From Mycolicibacterium sp. P9-22 (GTDB lineage Bacteria > Actinomycetota > Actinomycetes > Mycobacteriales > Mycobacteriaceae): a DNA stretch of 64,000 nucleotides. Below are positions 15,473-23,533 of the stretch, one piece after another; positions within the stretch are counted from its first letter, which is position 1, and each line of letters begins with the position of its first letter. The notes under the pieces were generated by a model, which worked only from the letters and a program-made list of their open reading frames with translations, did no database searches and was not told where the DNA came from. The translations under genes and the position numbers were made by a program. The DNA lies in the NCBI RefSeq assembly GCF_008329585.1, contig NZ_NPKP01000008.1, positions 1 to 64,000 on the forward strand, given 5' to 3'.

Positions 15473-17040
15473 TCGACGACCTGGTAGCCCTGACCGTCGC
15501 GTTTCCAGAGGCACCTGCCGCGCGTCGCGGTGCCGAGGGCGACGAGTTCGCGTTTGAGGATCTTGTTGGTCGCGGTGCTCGGCAGGTCGTCGGCGATCCA
15601 GACATAGCGCGGCCGCGCCTTGGGTGACAGATCGGGCTGGGCTGCGAGGAACGCGGCGAATCCCACGGGGGTGAGTTGGGCGCCGTCCTGGAGCACCACG
15701 GCGGCCATCACCTGATCACCGACATGTTCGTCGGGGACGGGATAGACCGCGACCCGGTTGATTGCGTCCAACCGCAGCAGGATCCGCTCGATCGGCGCCG
15801 TGGTCAGATTCTCGCCGTCGACCCGCATCCAGTCCGCCGTGCGGCCGGCCAGGTAGATCCAGCCGTCCTGGTCGCGATAGGCCAGGTCGCCCGACCAGTA
15901 GATGCCGCCGCGCAGCCGCTCACCGGTGGCTCCGGGGTCGTTGTAGTACCCACGGAACAACCCGCTGCCGGTGGTGTTGACCAACTCCCCCGTCGCGGCC
16001 TCCGCGTTCAACAGGGCGCCGTGGGCATCGAAACGCGCAACCTCGCATTCCTGGCCGGTCTCCGCGTTGTAGATCGCGACCCCCGGAAAGCCCTGGCCGA
16101 TCGAGCCGGACGGGCAGTTCTCCGGCCGGGTGATGATGACCGCGGTCTCGGTGGAGCCGAAGCCGTCCCACACTGTGCAGCCGAACCGTCTGCCGAACGC
16201 CTCGATATCGCGGTCGGCGGCCTCGTTGCCGAAGGCGACGCGCAACGGGTTGTCGGCGTCGTCCGGGGTTTCGGGGGTGGCCAGGATGTAGGCGAGCGGC
16301 TTGCCGACGTAGTTCATGTAGGTGGCGCCGTAGCGCCGGATGTCCGCCAGGAAAGACGACGCCGAGAATGTCGCGGGCGCCATTGCCGCGCCGGCGCCCA
16401 CCGCGACGCTCCACCCCGCGTAGACGGCATTGGAATGGAAGAGCGGCATGGCCAGGTAACAGGTGTCCTGGTCGCTCAGCTCGTAGCGCTGCACCAGGGC
16501 GCTACCGGCGAACAACACCGTCGAGTGCGGCACCTCGACGGCCTTGGGTTCGCCACTGGTCCCGGAGGTAAAGATCATCATGAAGGTGTCATCCGGCGCG
16601 CATTCGCGGAGCGGCGTGAGCTTTGGGGCCTGGGCGAGCAGTTGCGCCCACTGCTCACCGGAGATGTCGATCACCGTGACGCCGGGCAGGTCGAGTCCGT
16701 CGAGCAGGTGACGGTGCTCGGCGTCGGTGAGCAGGATCTGGGTGTCGACCTTGGCGATGTCACGGGCCAGCGCGTCCCCGCGGCGGGTGGTGTTGATACC
16801 GCACAGCACGTAACCGCCGAGCCCGGCGGCGGCCAGCGCGGTGAGCATGCGCGGCGAGTTGCCCAGCAGCGCACCGACGTGCAGCGGACGTGCGGGGTCG
16901 GCGAGTGCGATGAGTGCGGCGGCCTGGCGGGCGGCACCGGCGATGTGTTCGCGCCATGTCCAGGTTTCGCCGCCGTACTTGACCGCGGCGGTGTCCAGGT
17001 CTGCCCGGGTGCGGAGCAGTTGTTGCAGTGTGTCCGCCAT
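15463..17040 (-). CDS. fatty-acid/acyl-CoA synthetase, FadD1-like
   Basis: ANL-superfamily adenylating enzyme, 525 residues, expected to activate a carboxylic acid as acyl-AMP and then acyl-CoA. The AMP-binding P-loop-like motif FTSGTSGEPK is at 157-166, followed by the FGSTE segment (core motif 5), the YWSGDLAYRDQDGW motif and the C-terminal NKILKREL Lys region. The overall pattern is closest to mycobacterial FadD1-type ligases; the substrate cannot be told. It diverges from a TetR gene that probably regulates it. The block rpmE-rho is contiguous in M. tuberculosis, so this gene belongs to an insert. Confidence 0.88.
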   Translation of the reverse strand: MADTLQQLLRTRADLDTAAVKYGGETWTWREHIAGAARQAAALIALADPARPLHVGALLGNSPRMLTALAAAGLGGYVLCGINTTRRGDALARDIAKVDTQILLTDAEHRHLLDGLDLPGVTVIDISGEQWAQLLAQAPKLTPLRECAPDDTFMMIFTSGTSGEPKAVEVPHSTVLFAGSALVQRYELSDQDTCYLAMPLFHSNAVYAGWSVAVGAGAAMAPATFSASSFLADIRRYGATYMNYVGKPLAYILATPETPDDADNPLRVAFGNEAADRDIEAFGRRFGCTVWDGFGSTETAVIITRPENCPSGSIGQGFPGVAIYNAETGQECEVARFDAHGALLNAEAATGELVNTTGSGLFRGYYNDPGATGERLRGGIYWSGDLAYRDQDGWIYLAGRTADWMRVDGENLTTAPIERILLRLDAINRVAVYPVPDEHVGDQVMAAVVLQDGAQLTPVGFAAFLAAQPDLSPKARPRYVWIADDLPSTATNKILKRELVALGTATRGRCLWKRDGQGYQVVDQP

Positions 17041-17175
17041 GCCCTGGGCACCTCCGTGTCAGTGAACAGATTCTGCAAATTGTCTACCATTGCTGGCCTG
17101 CTCCACGGTATCGGTGGGGTTGTTGGCAGAATGCAGCAACACGTCTGCTAATCCACATATCCGAGGAGCCCGCAA

Positions 17176-17775
17176 GTGCCGACCAGCACGGCGACCGTCC
17201 GCGATCGCCTGATCGACGCGGCCGAGGTGTGTCTGCACGCCAAGGGCATCCGGGCCACCACCGTCTCGGAGGTGGCCGAGACCGCCGGCGTCTCGCGGGG
17301 CTGGCTCTACCGGCATTTCCCCGACAAGGTCAGCCTGCTCGGCGCCGCCATCGTGCGCCTCAACGAGGTGTACTGGTCGCAGGCTCACGCGGTCCTCGAA
17401 GAAATCCAGGGTCTCGACCAGCAGATCGTCGCCGGCATCCGGCATGGCCGCACCGCCTATGACGATCCGGGTGCCTTGCTGATGAAGCTGCGCGTCGATG
17501 AGCCCGAGGAGTTCGCCGCCTGTGCCGGGGCCGGCGTGCAGGGCCTGGTGCCCGACCTGGCCGGCTTCTGGTCCCGCTATCTGATCGCCGCCCGGGACAG
17601 CGGCGAGATCCACCCGCAAGCCGTCATCGATGAGGCATCGGAATGGGTTGCCCGCATTGTGATCTCGTTGGCGACCGTGCCGGGCGACACACTGGATCCG
17701 ACCGATTCCGCCCAGCTCCTGACCCACGTCCGGCGCTACCTGATCCCCGCGCTGCGCACCGATCCGGCGGTTTAG
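17176..17775 (+). CDS. TetR family transcriptional regulator
   Basis: 199-residue repressor with an N-terminal helix-turn-helix (TVSEVAETAGVSRGWLYRHF, about residues 29-48) and a divergent ligand domain. The start is a GTG with GAGGAG about 8 bases upstream. The gene is divergent from the acyl-CoA synthetase across 135 bases, the classic layout for local control of fatty-acid activation, although no clear operator palindrome could be fixed. The 3' end overlaps the PadR gene by 4 bases. Confidence 0.88.
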   Translation: MPTSTATVRDRLIDAAEVCLHAKGIRATTVSEVAETAGVSRGWLYRHFPDKVSLLGAAIVRLNEVYWSQAHAVLEEIQGLDQQIVAGIRHGRTAYDDPGALLMKLRVDEPEEFAACAGAGVQGLVPDLAGFWSRYLIAARDSGEIHPQAVIDEASEWVARIVISLATVPGDTLDPTDSAQLLTHVRRYLIPALRTDPAV

Positions 17776-18356
17776 CGGTCCGCGTCGTCCGCGAAGTCGA
17801 ACTCTCCCGCCGCGATGCGGTCGACCATGGCGGCAGTCCAGATGGCGTGTGCGGCGAACGAACCCCGCCACAGATCCAGCAGGTGCGCAGCGTGCGGCGG
17901 CTCACCGGGTTCGGGCCAGAGCGACTTCATGTCCTGTAGCTGCTCGCCGATGTCGCGGGTGGTCTGCAGCTGGCTCCGCAACAGATCGGCGACCGTGCTC
18001 CGCGGAAGGCAGCGCATGAACGCGATACCCGCACCGAGTTCCTCGATATCCGGGCTGACCAGTGCGCTGCGCAGGAGCCGGTGGAACTCGTCCACGCCGG
18101 CTTCTGTGATCGCATAGGAGACCCTGCTGGGCCCGCGCGGACTGTGAGCCGGCTCGGCTGCGCGCAGCAGTCCTTCGCGGGTGAGCTGTTTGACCGCGTG
18201 ATAGATCGAAGGCGGCTTGACCGCGGTCCAGGTGTCGACGCGCCACGACATCAGCTCCTTGTGGATGGCGTAGCCGTGCATCCCGTCCCGGCCCGCGCGG
18301 GTGTGCACCATGCCGAGCACCAGCAGTCGGACGGTGGGTGCGGTTACGCCAGCCAT
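17772..18356 (-). CDS. PadR family transcriptional regulator
   Basis: 194 residues. The N-terminal winged helix carries the PadR pattern (LLVLGMVHTRAGRDGMHGYAI, then SIYHAVKQLTREGLL, about residues 10-65) and the C-terminal part resembles the Vir/PadR helical dimerisation domain. It overlaps the upstream VOC gene by 13 bases, so the two form an operon, with the regulator downstream of its likely target. The ligand is unknown. Confidence 0.85.
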   Translation of the reverse strand: MAGVTAPTVRLLVLGMVHTRAGRDGMHGYAIHKELMSWRVDTWTAVKPPSIYHAVKQLTREGLLRAAEPAHSPRGPSRVSYAITEAGVDEFHRLLRSALVSPDIEELGAGIAFMRCLPRSTVADLLRSQLQTTRDIGEQLQDMKSLWPEPGEPPHAAHLLDLWRGSFAAHAIWTAAMVDRIAAGEFDFADDADR

Positions 18357-19054
18357 TGCCTCAGTCTGGCGATCGCCGCGAGTTCGGTGGCGATCGCCTC
18401 GCGTTCGGCCCCGGTCAGCGCCATCTCCTCCAGAGCCGCCGCGGCGGTGGCTTCGGTCTCGGTGTCTTCGAGCGCGATGGCCAACTCCACCCGGTCGGCC
18501 AACGCGCGGGCGAGGTCCACCCGGCTCGCCGTGTCGCAGTATCGCCGCAGCGCGGTGTCCAATGCGCGGGCGGCGAGTTCGTCGTCGTTCTTGAAATCAC
18601 GGAAGATCCGCACATTGTCATGGGCCTTGGCCAGACCCGACAGCGCTGCCGAGCCTCCGTACTCGATATCCGCTTCGGCGCGATTGATGAAGACGATGCA
18701 GTTTCCCGACGGGTCCAGGATCTGGAAGCGGGTCTGGCCGGGGCGCAGGCGTTCAATCCGCGGCAGGCCTTTGGTGGGGATGCGTCCGTGACGCCGCCGC
18801 AGCCGGTCGCTGAAGGCGTCGTGATACTCGGCGACGGCGTCGACGAAGAACAGGCACCCGCCGGTCAGTTCGTGGCTGATGTCGAGGCTGGGGGCCGCCT
18901 CCTTGAAGTGCAGTTCGACGCCGTCGAAGCGGAACGCCAGGTAGAGGTACGGCTTGGTCTGCTGATCGGAGATGTCGAAGCCGAGCGTTTCGTAGAACTC
19001 GACGGTCGATTGGGGTGCGGTGCAGGGCAGCAGCGGGACGGTGGTGATGGGCAC
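18344..19054 (-). CDS. VOC (glyoxalase/bleomycin resistance-like) protein with helical tail
   Basis: 236 residues. Residues 1-125 follow the vicinal-oxygen-chelate fold (VPLLPCTAPQSTVEFYETLG, later FQILDPSGNCIVFINR). The C-terminal 110 residues are an Ala/Glu/Arg-rich helical tail absent from simple VOC enzymes. The tail could be a dimerisation or scaffolding helix. The function is not known; the PadR partner suggests stress or drug-responsive expression. Its 5' side is separated from rho by a strong terminator. Confidence 0.8.
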   Translation of the reverse strand: MPITTVPLLPCTAPQSTVEFYETLGFDISDQQTKPYLYLAFRFDGVELHFKEAAPSLDISHELTGGCLFFVDAVAEYHDAFSDRLRRRHGRIPTKGLPRIERLRPGQTRFQILDPSGNCIVFINRAEADIEYGGSAALSGLAKAHDNVRIFRDFKNDDELAARALDTALRRYCDTASRVDLARALADRVELAIALEDTETEATAAAALEEMALTGAEREAIATELAAIARLRQWLA

Positions 19055-19100
19055 GCCATCATGCTACTCAACTTTGACTAGCGGCGCTCGATCTTGACGA

Positions 19101-19152
19101 GCAGACGCAAATGGCCCCGTTTCGCAGTGGAAACGGGGCCATTCGTGTCTGC
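19101..19152. terminator. strong bidirectional-type terminator downstream of rho
   Basis: AATGGCCCCGTTTC (19110-19123) and GAAACGGGGCCATT (19130-19143) make a perfect 14-bp stem with a 6-base loop, and the flanks GCAGAC/GTCTGC extend it. No U-tract follows, as is common in mycobacteria. It lies 15 bases after the rho stop. Confidence 0.85.
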
Positions 19153-19166
19153 TCGCGCAGCGGGAA

Positions 19167-21173
19167 TCAGTCGTTGTCGCTGTTTCCGCCCGGGGTGTTC
19201 TTGGAGACCTGGACCAGGAACTCGTAATTGGTCTTGGTCTTGCGCAGCTGGCTCATCAGCAGGTCGATGGCCTGATGCGGATCCAGGCCCGAAAGCACCC
19301 GGCGCAGCTTGTGCACGACGGCGAACTCGTCGGCACCCAACAGCAACTCGTCCTTACGGGTGCCCGACGGGTTGACGTCGACGGCCGGGAACACCCGGCG
19401 CTCGGCGATCTTGCGGTCCAGCTTGAGCTCGGCGTTGCCGGTGCCCTTGAACTCCTCGAAGATCACGGTGTCACCGGTGGAGCCGGTCTCGACCATGGCC
19501 GTGGCGATGATCGTCAGCGAGCCACCGAACTCGATATTGCGCGCCGCGCCCAGGAAACGCTTGGGCGGGTACAGCGCGGTCGAGTCGACACCACCGGACA
19601 GGATGCGACCCGATGCCGGCGACGCGTTGTTGTACGCGCGGCCCAGGCGGGTGATCGAGTCCAGCAGCACCACGACGTCCTTGCCCTGCTCGACCAGGCG
19701 CTTGGCCCGCTCGATGGCAAGTTCGGCGGCCTGGGTGTGGTCTGACGGCGGGCGGTCGAACGTCGAGGCGATGACCTCGCCGACCACCGAACGCTGCATG
19801 TCGGTGACCTCTTCCGGGCGCTCGTCGACGAGCACGACCATCAGATGGCATTCCGGATTGTTCTTGGTGATCGCGTTCGCGATGTCCTGCATGATCGTGG
19901 TCTTACCGGCCTTGGGCGGTGACACGATCAGCGCGCGCTGACCCTTACCGATCGGCATGATCAGGTCGATCACGCGGGTGGTGAGGCGGTCGGGAGTGGT
20001 CTCCAGGCGCAGCCGCTGGTTCGGGTACAGCGGTGTCAGCTTCTGGAAGTCCGGCCGGTTCTTGGCGTTCTCCACCGGGCCACCGTTGACGGTGTCCAGG
20101 CGGACCAGCGGGTTGAACTTCTGGCGCGGGTTGTTGCCGCCACCGGTGTTCTCGCCCTCGCGGGCCACCCGCACGGCGCCGGTGACCGCGTCGCCGCGGC
20201 GCAGGCCGTTCTTGCGCACCATGTTCATCGACACGTAGACGTCGTTGGGGCCGGCCAAATAGCCGGAGGTCCGGACGAACGCGTAGTTGTCGAGCACGTC
20301 GAGGATGCCCGCGACGGGCTGGACGACATCGTCTTCGCGCAGTTCGGTGTCGCGGTCGCCACGGTCGCCGCGGTCGCCACCACCGGAGCCGCCGTCGCCA
20401 CGCTCCCCGCGGCGCTTACGGTCACGGAACCGCCGGCCGCGACGGCCCTGGCGGTCGTCCCCGTCATCGTTGTTGTTGTTCGAGTTGTTGGCGTTGCCGC
20501 TGTTGCCGCCGCCGCTGTTGCGGTTCTGCTGGCCGCCGCCCTGCTGGTCGCCGCCCTCGGAGTTCCTCGGGGGGCGGTTCTCGCGCGTTTCCGAGCGGGA
20601 TTCCGCGTTGTCGGCGTTGCGGTTGTTGTCGGCATTGCGGTTGTCGGCGTTGCGGTTGTTGTCCGCACGGTTGCCGGCATTGTTGTCGGCCTTTTCGGAG
20701 CGCGCAGGTTCCTGTGCGCTCTCGTTCTCGGCCTTGGCGCCTTCCGGCGCCTTCTGGCCCTCCGGCGCACCGGACTGGCGCGCGGAGCTGCGGCGCTCAC
20801 GCCGCTGCGGGTTGCTCTGCGGCGGCGCCTCTCCGGCGTCGGCGGCCTGCGGCGGGGCCGGTGCCGACTCCGCCTGCGGTGCGGCCGGTGCCGCTTCCGC
20901 TACCGGAGCCGGGGCCGCGGCGGGTGCGCCGTTGCTCTCGCCACGACGTTCCTTGATGGCGGCGATCAGATCGCCCTTACGCATGCCCGAGGTGCCTTTG
21001 ACACCTACTTCACCGGCCAGCGCGCGCAGGTCAGGGAGCAGCATCGACGTCAGCGAGCCGGAACGGCCGCCCCGTGTGCCTGCGCTCCGCGCGGCTTTGC
21101 CTGAATCCACGGCAGCGGAATCGGCGGCGGTTTCGCCGCTGTCACTTGCCGTGAAGAGGTCCGTATCAGTCAC
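19167..21173 (-). CDS. rho: transcription termination factor Rho with long disordered insert
   Basis: Hexameric RNA helicase that ends transcription. The 668-residue form is much longer than E. coli Rho (419). After an N-terminal helical Rho-N domain (about 40-80) comes a disordered stretch of about 200 residues (80-280): Ala/Pro/Glu-rich first, then Asn/Asp repeats (NADN units, about 163-236), then Arg/Gly-rich. The RNA-binding domain (VAGILDVLDNYAFVRTSGYL) and the ATPase domain with Walker A SPPKAGKT (418-425) follow. The start is the GTG at 21173, with AGGAAA about 6 bases upstream. The gene is followed by a strong terminator and preceded by a leader of about 230 nt. Confidence 0.97.
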   Translation of the reverse strand: MTDTDLFTASDSGETAADSAAVDSGKAARSAGTRGGRSGSLTSMLLPDLRALAGEVGVKGTSGMRKGDLIAAIKERRGESNGAPAAAPAPVAEAAPAAPQAESAPAPPQAADAGEAPPQSNPQRRERRSSARQSGAPEGQKAPEGAKAENESAQEPARSEKADNNAGNRADNNRNADNRNADNNRNADNAESRSETRENRPPRNSEGGDQQGGGQQNRNSGGGNSGNANNSNNNNDDGDDRQGRRGRRFRDRKRRGERGDGGSGGGDRGDRGDRDTELREDDVVQPVAGILDVLDNYAFVRTSGYLAGPNDVYVSMNMVRKNGLRRGDAVTGAVRVAREGENTGGGNNPRQKFNPLVRLDTVNGGPVENAKNRPDFQKLTPLYPNQRLRLETTPDRLTTRVIDLIMPIGKGQRALIVSPPKAGKTTIMQDIANAITKNNPECHLMVVLVDERPEEVTDMQRSVVGEVIASTFDRPPSDHTQAAELAIERAKRLVEQGKDVVVLLDSITRLGRAYNNASPASGRILSGGVDSTALYPPKRFLGAARNIEFGGSLTIIATAMVETGSTGDTVIFEEFKGTGNAELKLDRKIAERRVFPAVDVNPSGTRKDELLLGADEFAVVHKLRRVLSGLDPHQAIDLLMSQLRKTKTNYEFLVQVSKNTPGGNSDND

Positions 21174-21411
21174 GGATTTCCTTTCTTTCCCTCGCATATC
21201 GCATGTGCGCGAGGGGTTCCCCGAAGGTCATCTGCACTCAGCCGAAGAGCTGAACGCGTGTTCTTCCGCGGCGTCACCATCGCCTGAGCAACAGTGATCG
21301 CCAGGGCCCACCGGCGTGCGGCGAACCAGCAGTCCACGAGTGAAACGAAAGATTGGGTAGTCGTCCTAGTGTCGGCGCAGGTAGAGCCGCTGCGATTGCT
21401 GGACGGAAGCG
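21174..21411 (-). promoter_or_regulatory. rho 5' untranslated leader
   Basis: From the promoter at 21412-21440 the transcript would run about 230 nt before the rho start. The region has no coding frame on the minus strand that looks real and is C-rich and poorly structured in part, as would suit Rho loading and autoregulation, known for rho leaders in other bacteria. Confidence 0.5.
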
Positions 21412-21440
21412 AGAATAACCCGCATCAGAGCTGGAAGCAA
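21412..21440 (-). promoter_or_regulatory. rho promoter
   Basis: TTGCTT (21435-21440), 17 bases, TATTCT (21412-21417) on the minus strand: the best sigma-A match between thrB and rho. Confidence 0.6.
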
Positions 21441-21461
21441 GGAGCGCCGCGCATTCGCGTG

Positions 21462-22415
21462 TTACCCCGACACCGTCTGGGCGGGGGTCTCGGCGTTCCA
21501 GCGCACGCCGTCTCCGGCCGACATCTCGGTCACCGTGAACCCGTTGGCGGCGCCGTATTCGAGCACCTGGGCCGGCAGATCGGAGCCGTCGGTCAGAGCT
21601 ATCACCGCTGGTCCGGCACCTGAAAGCACCGCTGCCACCCCACAACGCCGGAGCAACGCGAGATATTCCGCCGAGGCCGGCATGGCCGGGGCACGTTGGG
21701 TCTGGTGCAGCCGGTCGACGGTGGCCTCCAGCAGCAGATCCGGGCGCTGAGTGAGCGCCACCACCAGCATCGCCGACCGCGCCAGGTTGAACCGCGCGTC
21801 GGTGTGACTGACCTGCTCGGGCAGTAGACCCCTGGTCGCCGCAGTCGAGGAACGGGTTTCGGGGATCGCGGGGAAGAGCCGGATATCGGAGTGCAGCTGC
21901 AGATGTGCCGCGTCGTAGCGGGCCGGGTCGCTGCCGTCCGCCGTCCAGGAGACGACCGCCCCGCCCAGCACCGCGGCCGCCGCATTGTCGGGGTGGCCTT
22001 CGAATTCCGAGGACAGCTGCACCAGCTCGCCGATCGTCAACTCAGTCGAATCAGCCTGCGCAGCAAAGCCATTGACGACCGCCAGTCCGCCCACGACGGC
22101 AGCTGCTGACGACCCGAGACCGCGTGAATGCGGAATCGCGTTGCGGCACTGAACGTTCAAACCGCCAGCGCGCAGACCGGCAGCGGCCAGTCCACGCTCG
22201 ATCGCGCGCACCACCAGATGATCGGCGGTCAGCGGAACCTGCCCGGCGCCTTGGCCCTCCACATCGATGACGAGACCGGAATCGGTTGTCTCGACGATGA
22301 TCTCGTCATACAGGCTCAGCGCCAGACCGAGGCTGTCGAACCCCGGTCCGAGGTTGGCACTGGAGGCCGCGACGACAGCGCGGGCCCGCAACCCGGCCGG
22401 CAGAGTTCTGTTCAC
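21462..22415 (-). CDS. thrB: homoserine kinase
   Basis: GHMP-family kinase phosphorylating homoserine for threonine synthesis, 317 residues. The ATP-binding motif PHSRGLGSSAAAV is present, with VAASSANLGPGFDSLG at the N-terminus and the C-terminal GAGPAVIAL motif. A longer frame runs back into thrC; homology and length with other mycobacterial ThrB point to the GTG at 22415, 14 bases after the thrC stop (a TTG lies one codon upstream). It is last in the hom-thrC-thrB run. Confidence 0.95.
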   Translation of the reverse strand: MNRTLPAGLRARAVVAASSANLGPGFDSLGLALSLYDEIIVETTDSGLVIDVEGQGAGQVPLTADHLVVRAIERGLAAAGLRAGGLNVQCRNAIPHSRGLGSSAAAVVGGLAVVNGFAAQADSTELTIGELVQLSSEFEGHPDNAAAAVLGGAVVSWTADGSDPARYDAAHLQLHSDIRLFPAIPETRSSTAATRGLLPEQVSHTDARFNLARSAMLVVALTQRPDLLLEATVDRLHQTQRAPAMPASAEYLALLRRCGVAAVLSGAGPAVIALTDGSDLPAQVLEYGAANGFTVTEMSAGDGVRWNAETPAQTVSG

Positions 22416-22429
22416 CAAGGATCCGACCG

Positions 22430-23533
22430 TCAGCCCAGGCCGAGTTTCGCCACCACCGCGGCCGGGTCGACCGCGATCGGGGTGACCTCGGGCATGCCCT
22501 TGAGCGCGGTGTCCGGGTCCTTCAGGCCGTTGCCGGTGACGGTGCACACCACGGTCGAACCGGGCTTGACCCACCCGTCCTCGATGGATTTGAGCAGACC
22601 GGCGATGCTCGCCGCCGATGCCGGCTCCACGAACACACCCTCGGCCGCCGCCACCAGACGGTAGGCGGCCAGGATCTCCTCGTCGGTGGCGGCCAGGAAG
22701 CGCCCCCCGGACTGTTCCTGGGCTTCCACCGCCGAGTTCCACGACGCCGGCGAACCGATGCGGATCGCGGTGGCGATGGTCTCCGGATTGCTCACCGGGT
22801 GTCCGCTCACCAGTGGCGCGGCGCCGGCGGCCTGGGTGCCGAGCATGCGCGGCAACCGGTCCGACAGGCCGTCGCGGTGATACTCGCGATACCCGCGCCA
22901 GTACGCGGTGATGTTTCCGGCGTTACCGACCGGCAGCGAATGCACGTCCGGTGCGGTGCCCAGCACGTCGATGATCTCGAAGGCGGCGGTCTTCTGCCCC
23001 TCGATGCGCACCGGGTTCACCGAGTTGACCAGTGCGATGGTCGGGTAGTCCGCGGTCAGCTTGCGGGCCAGTTCCAGACAATCGTCGAAGTTACCTTCGA
23101 CCTGAATGATCTTGGCGCCGTGCATGACCGCCTGCGCGAGCTTGCCCATCGCGATCTTGCCCTGCGGGATCAGCACCGCACAGGTGATGCCGGCCTTGGC
23201 CGCGTACGCCGCCGCCGAGGCCGAGGTGTTGCCGGTGGAGGCGCACAGCACGGCCTGCTGGCCACGGGCGATCGCGTCGGTGACCGCCATGGTCATGCCA
23301 CGGTCCTTGAAGGAGCCGGTGGGGTTGAGCCCCTCCACCTTCAGGTGCACCGTGCAGCCGGTCTGCTCTGACAGCCGCTTCGCGTGGATCAGCGGAGTTC
23401 CGCCCTCCAGCAATGTGATCGGGGTCCAACTGTCCTGCACGGGTAGACGATCCCGGTAGGCGGCGATCAGTCCCGGCCAGGCCTGGTGCACTGCTGCCCT
23501 GTTTCCCGTCGCTCCGCTCGCCCCGTCGGTCAT
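22430..23533 (-). CDS. thrC: threonine synthase
   Basis: PLP enzyme converting O-phosphohomoserine to threonine, 367 residues. The PLP Lys is Lys76 in NPTGSFKDRG, and the phosphate-binding segment PVGNAGNITAYW is present. The compact length is that of the actinobacterial class without the long N-terminal domain. The ATG overlaps the hom stop by four bases (ATGA). Confidence 0.96.
   Translation of the reverse strand: MTDGASGATGNRAAVHQAWPGLIAAYRDRLPVQDSWTPITLLEGGTPLIHAKRLSEQTGCTVHLKVEGLNPTGSFKDRGMTMAVTDAIARGQQAVLCASTGNTSASAAAYAAKAGITCAVLIPQGKIAMGKLAQAVMHGAKIIQVEGNFDDCLELARKLTADYPTIALVNSVNPVRIEGQKTAAFEIIDVLGTAPDVHSLPVGNAGNITAYWRGYREYHRDGLSDRLPRMLGTQAAGAAPLVSGHPVSNPETIATAIRIGSPASWNSAVEAQEQSGGRFLAATDEEILAAYRLVAAAEGVFVEPASAASIAGLLKSIEDGWVKPGSTVVCTVTGNGLKDPDTALKGMPEVTPIAVDPAAVVAKLGLG

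Noticed and set aside
17070..17132. Inverted pair ATTCTGC/GCAGAAT between acyl-CoA synthetase and TetR genes
   Set aside because: Arms are only seven bases and about 50 bases apart; too weak to call an operator.
20580..20700. Tandem DNA repeats that look like a CRISPR-like or minisatellite array
   Set aside because: They are codon repeats for the Asn/Asp units of Rho, in frame and imperfect; no spacer structure.
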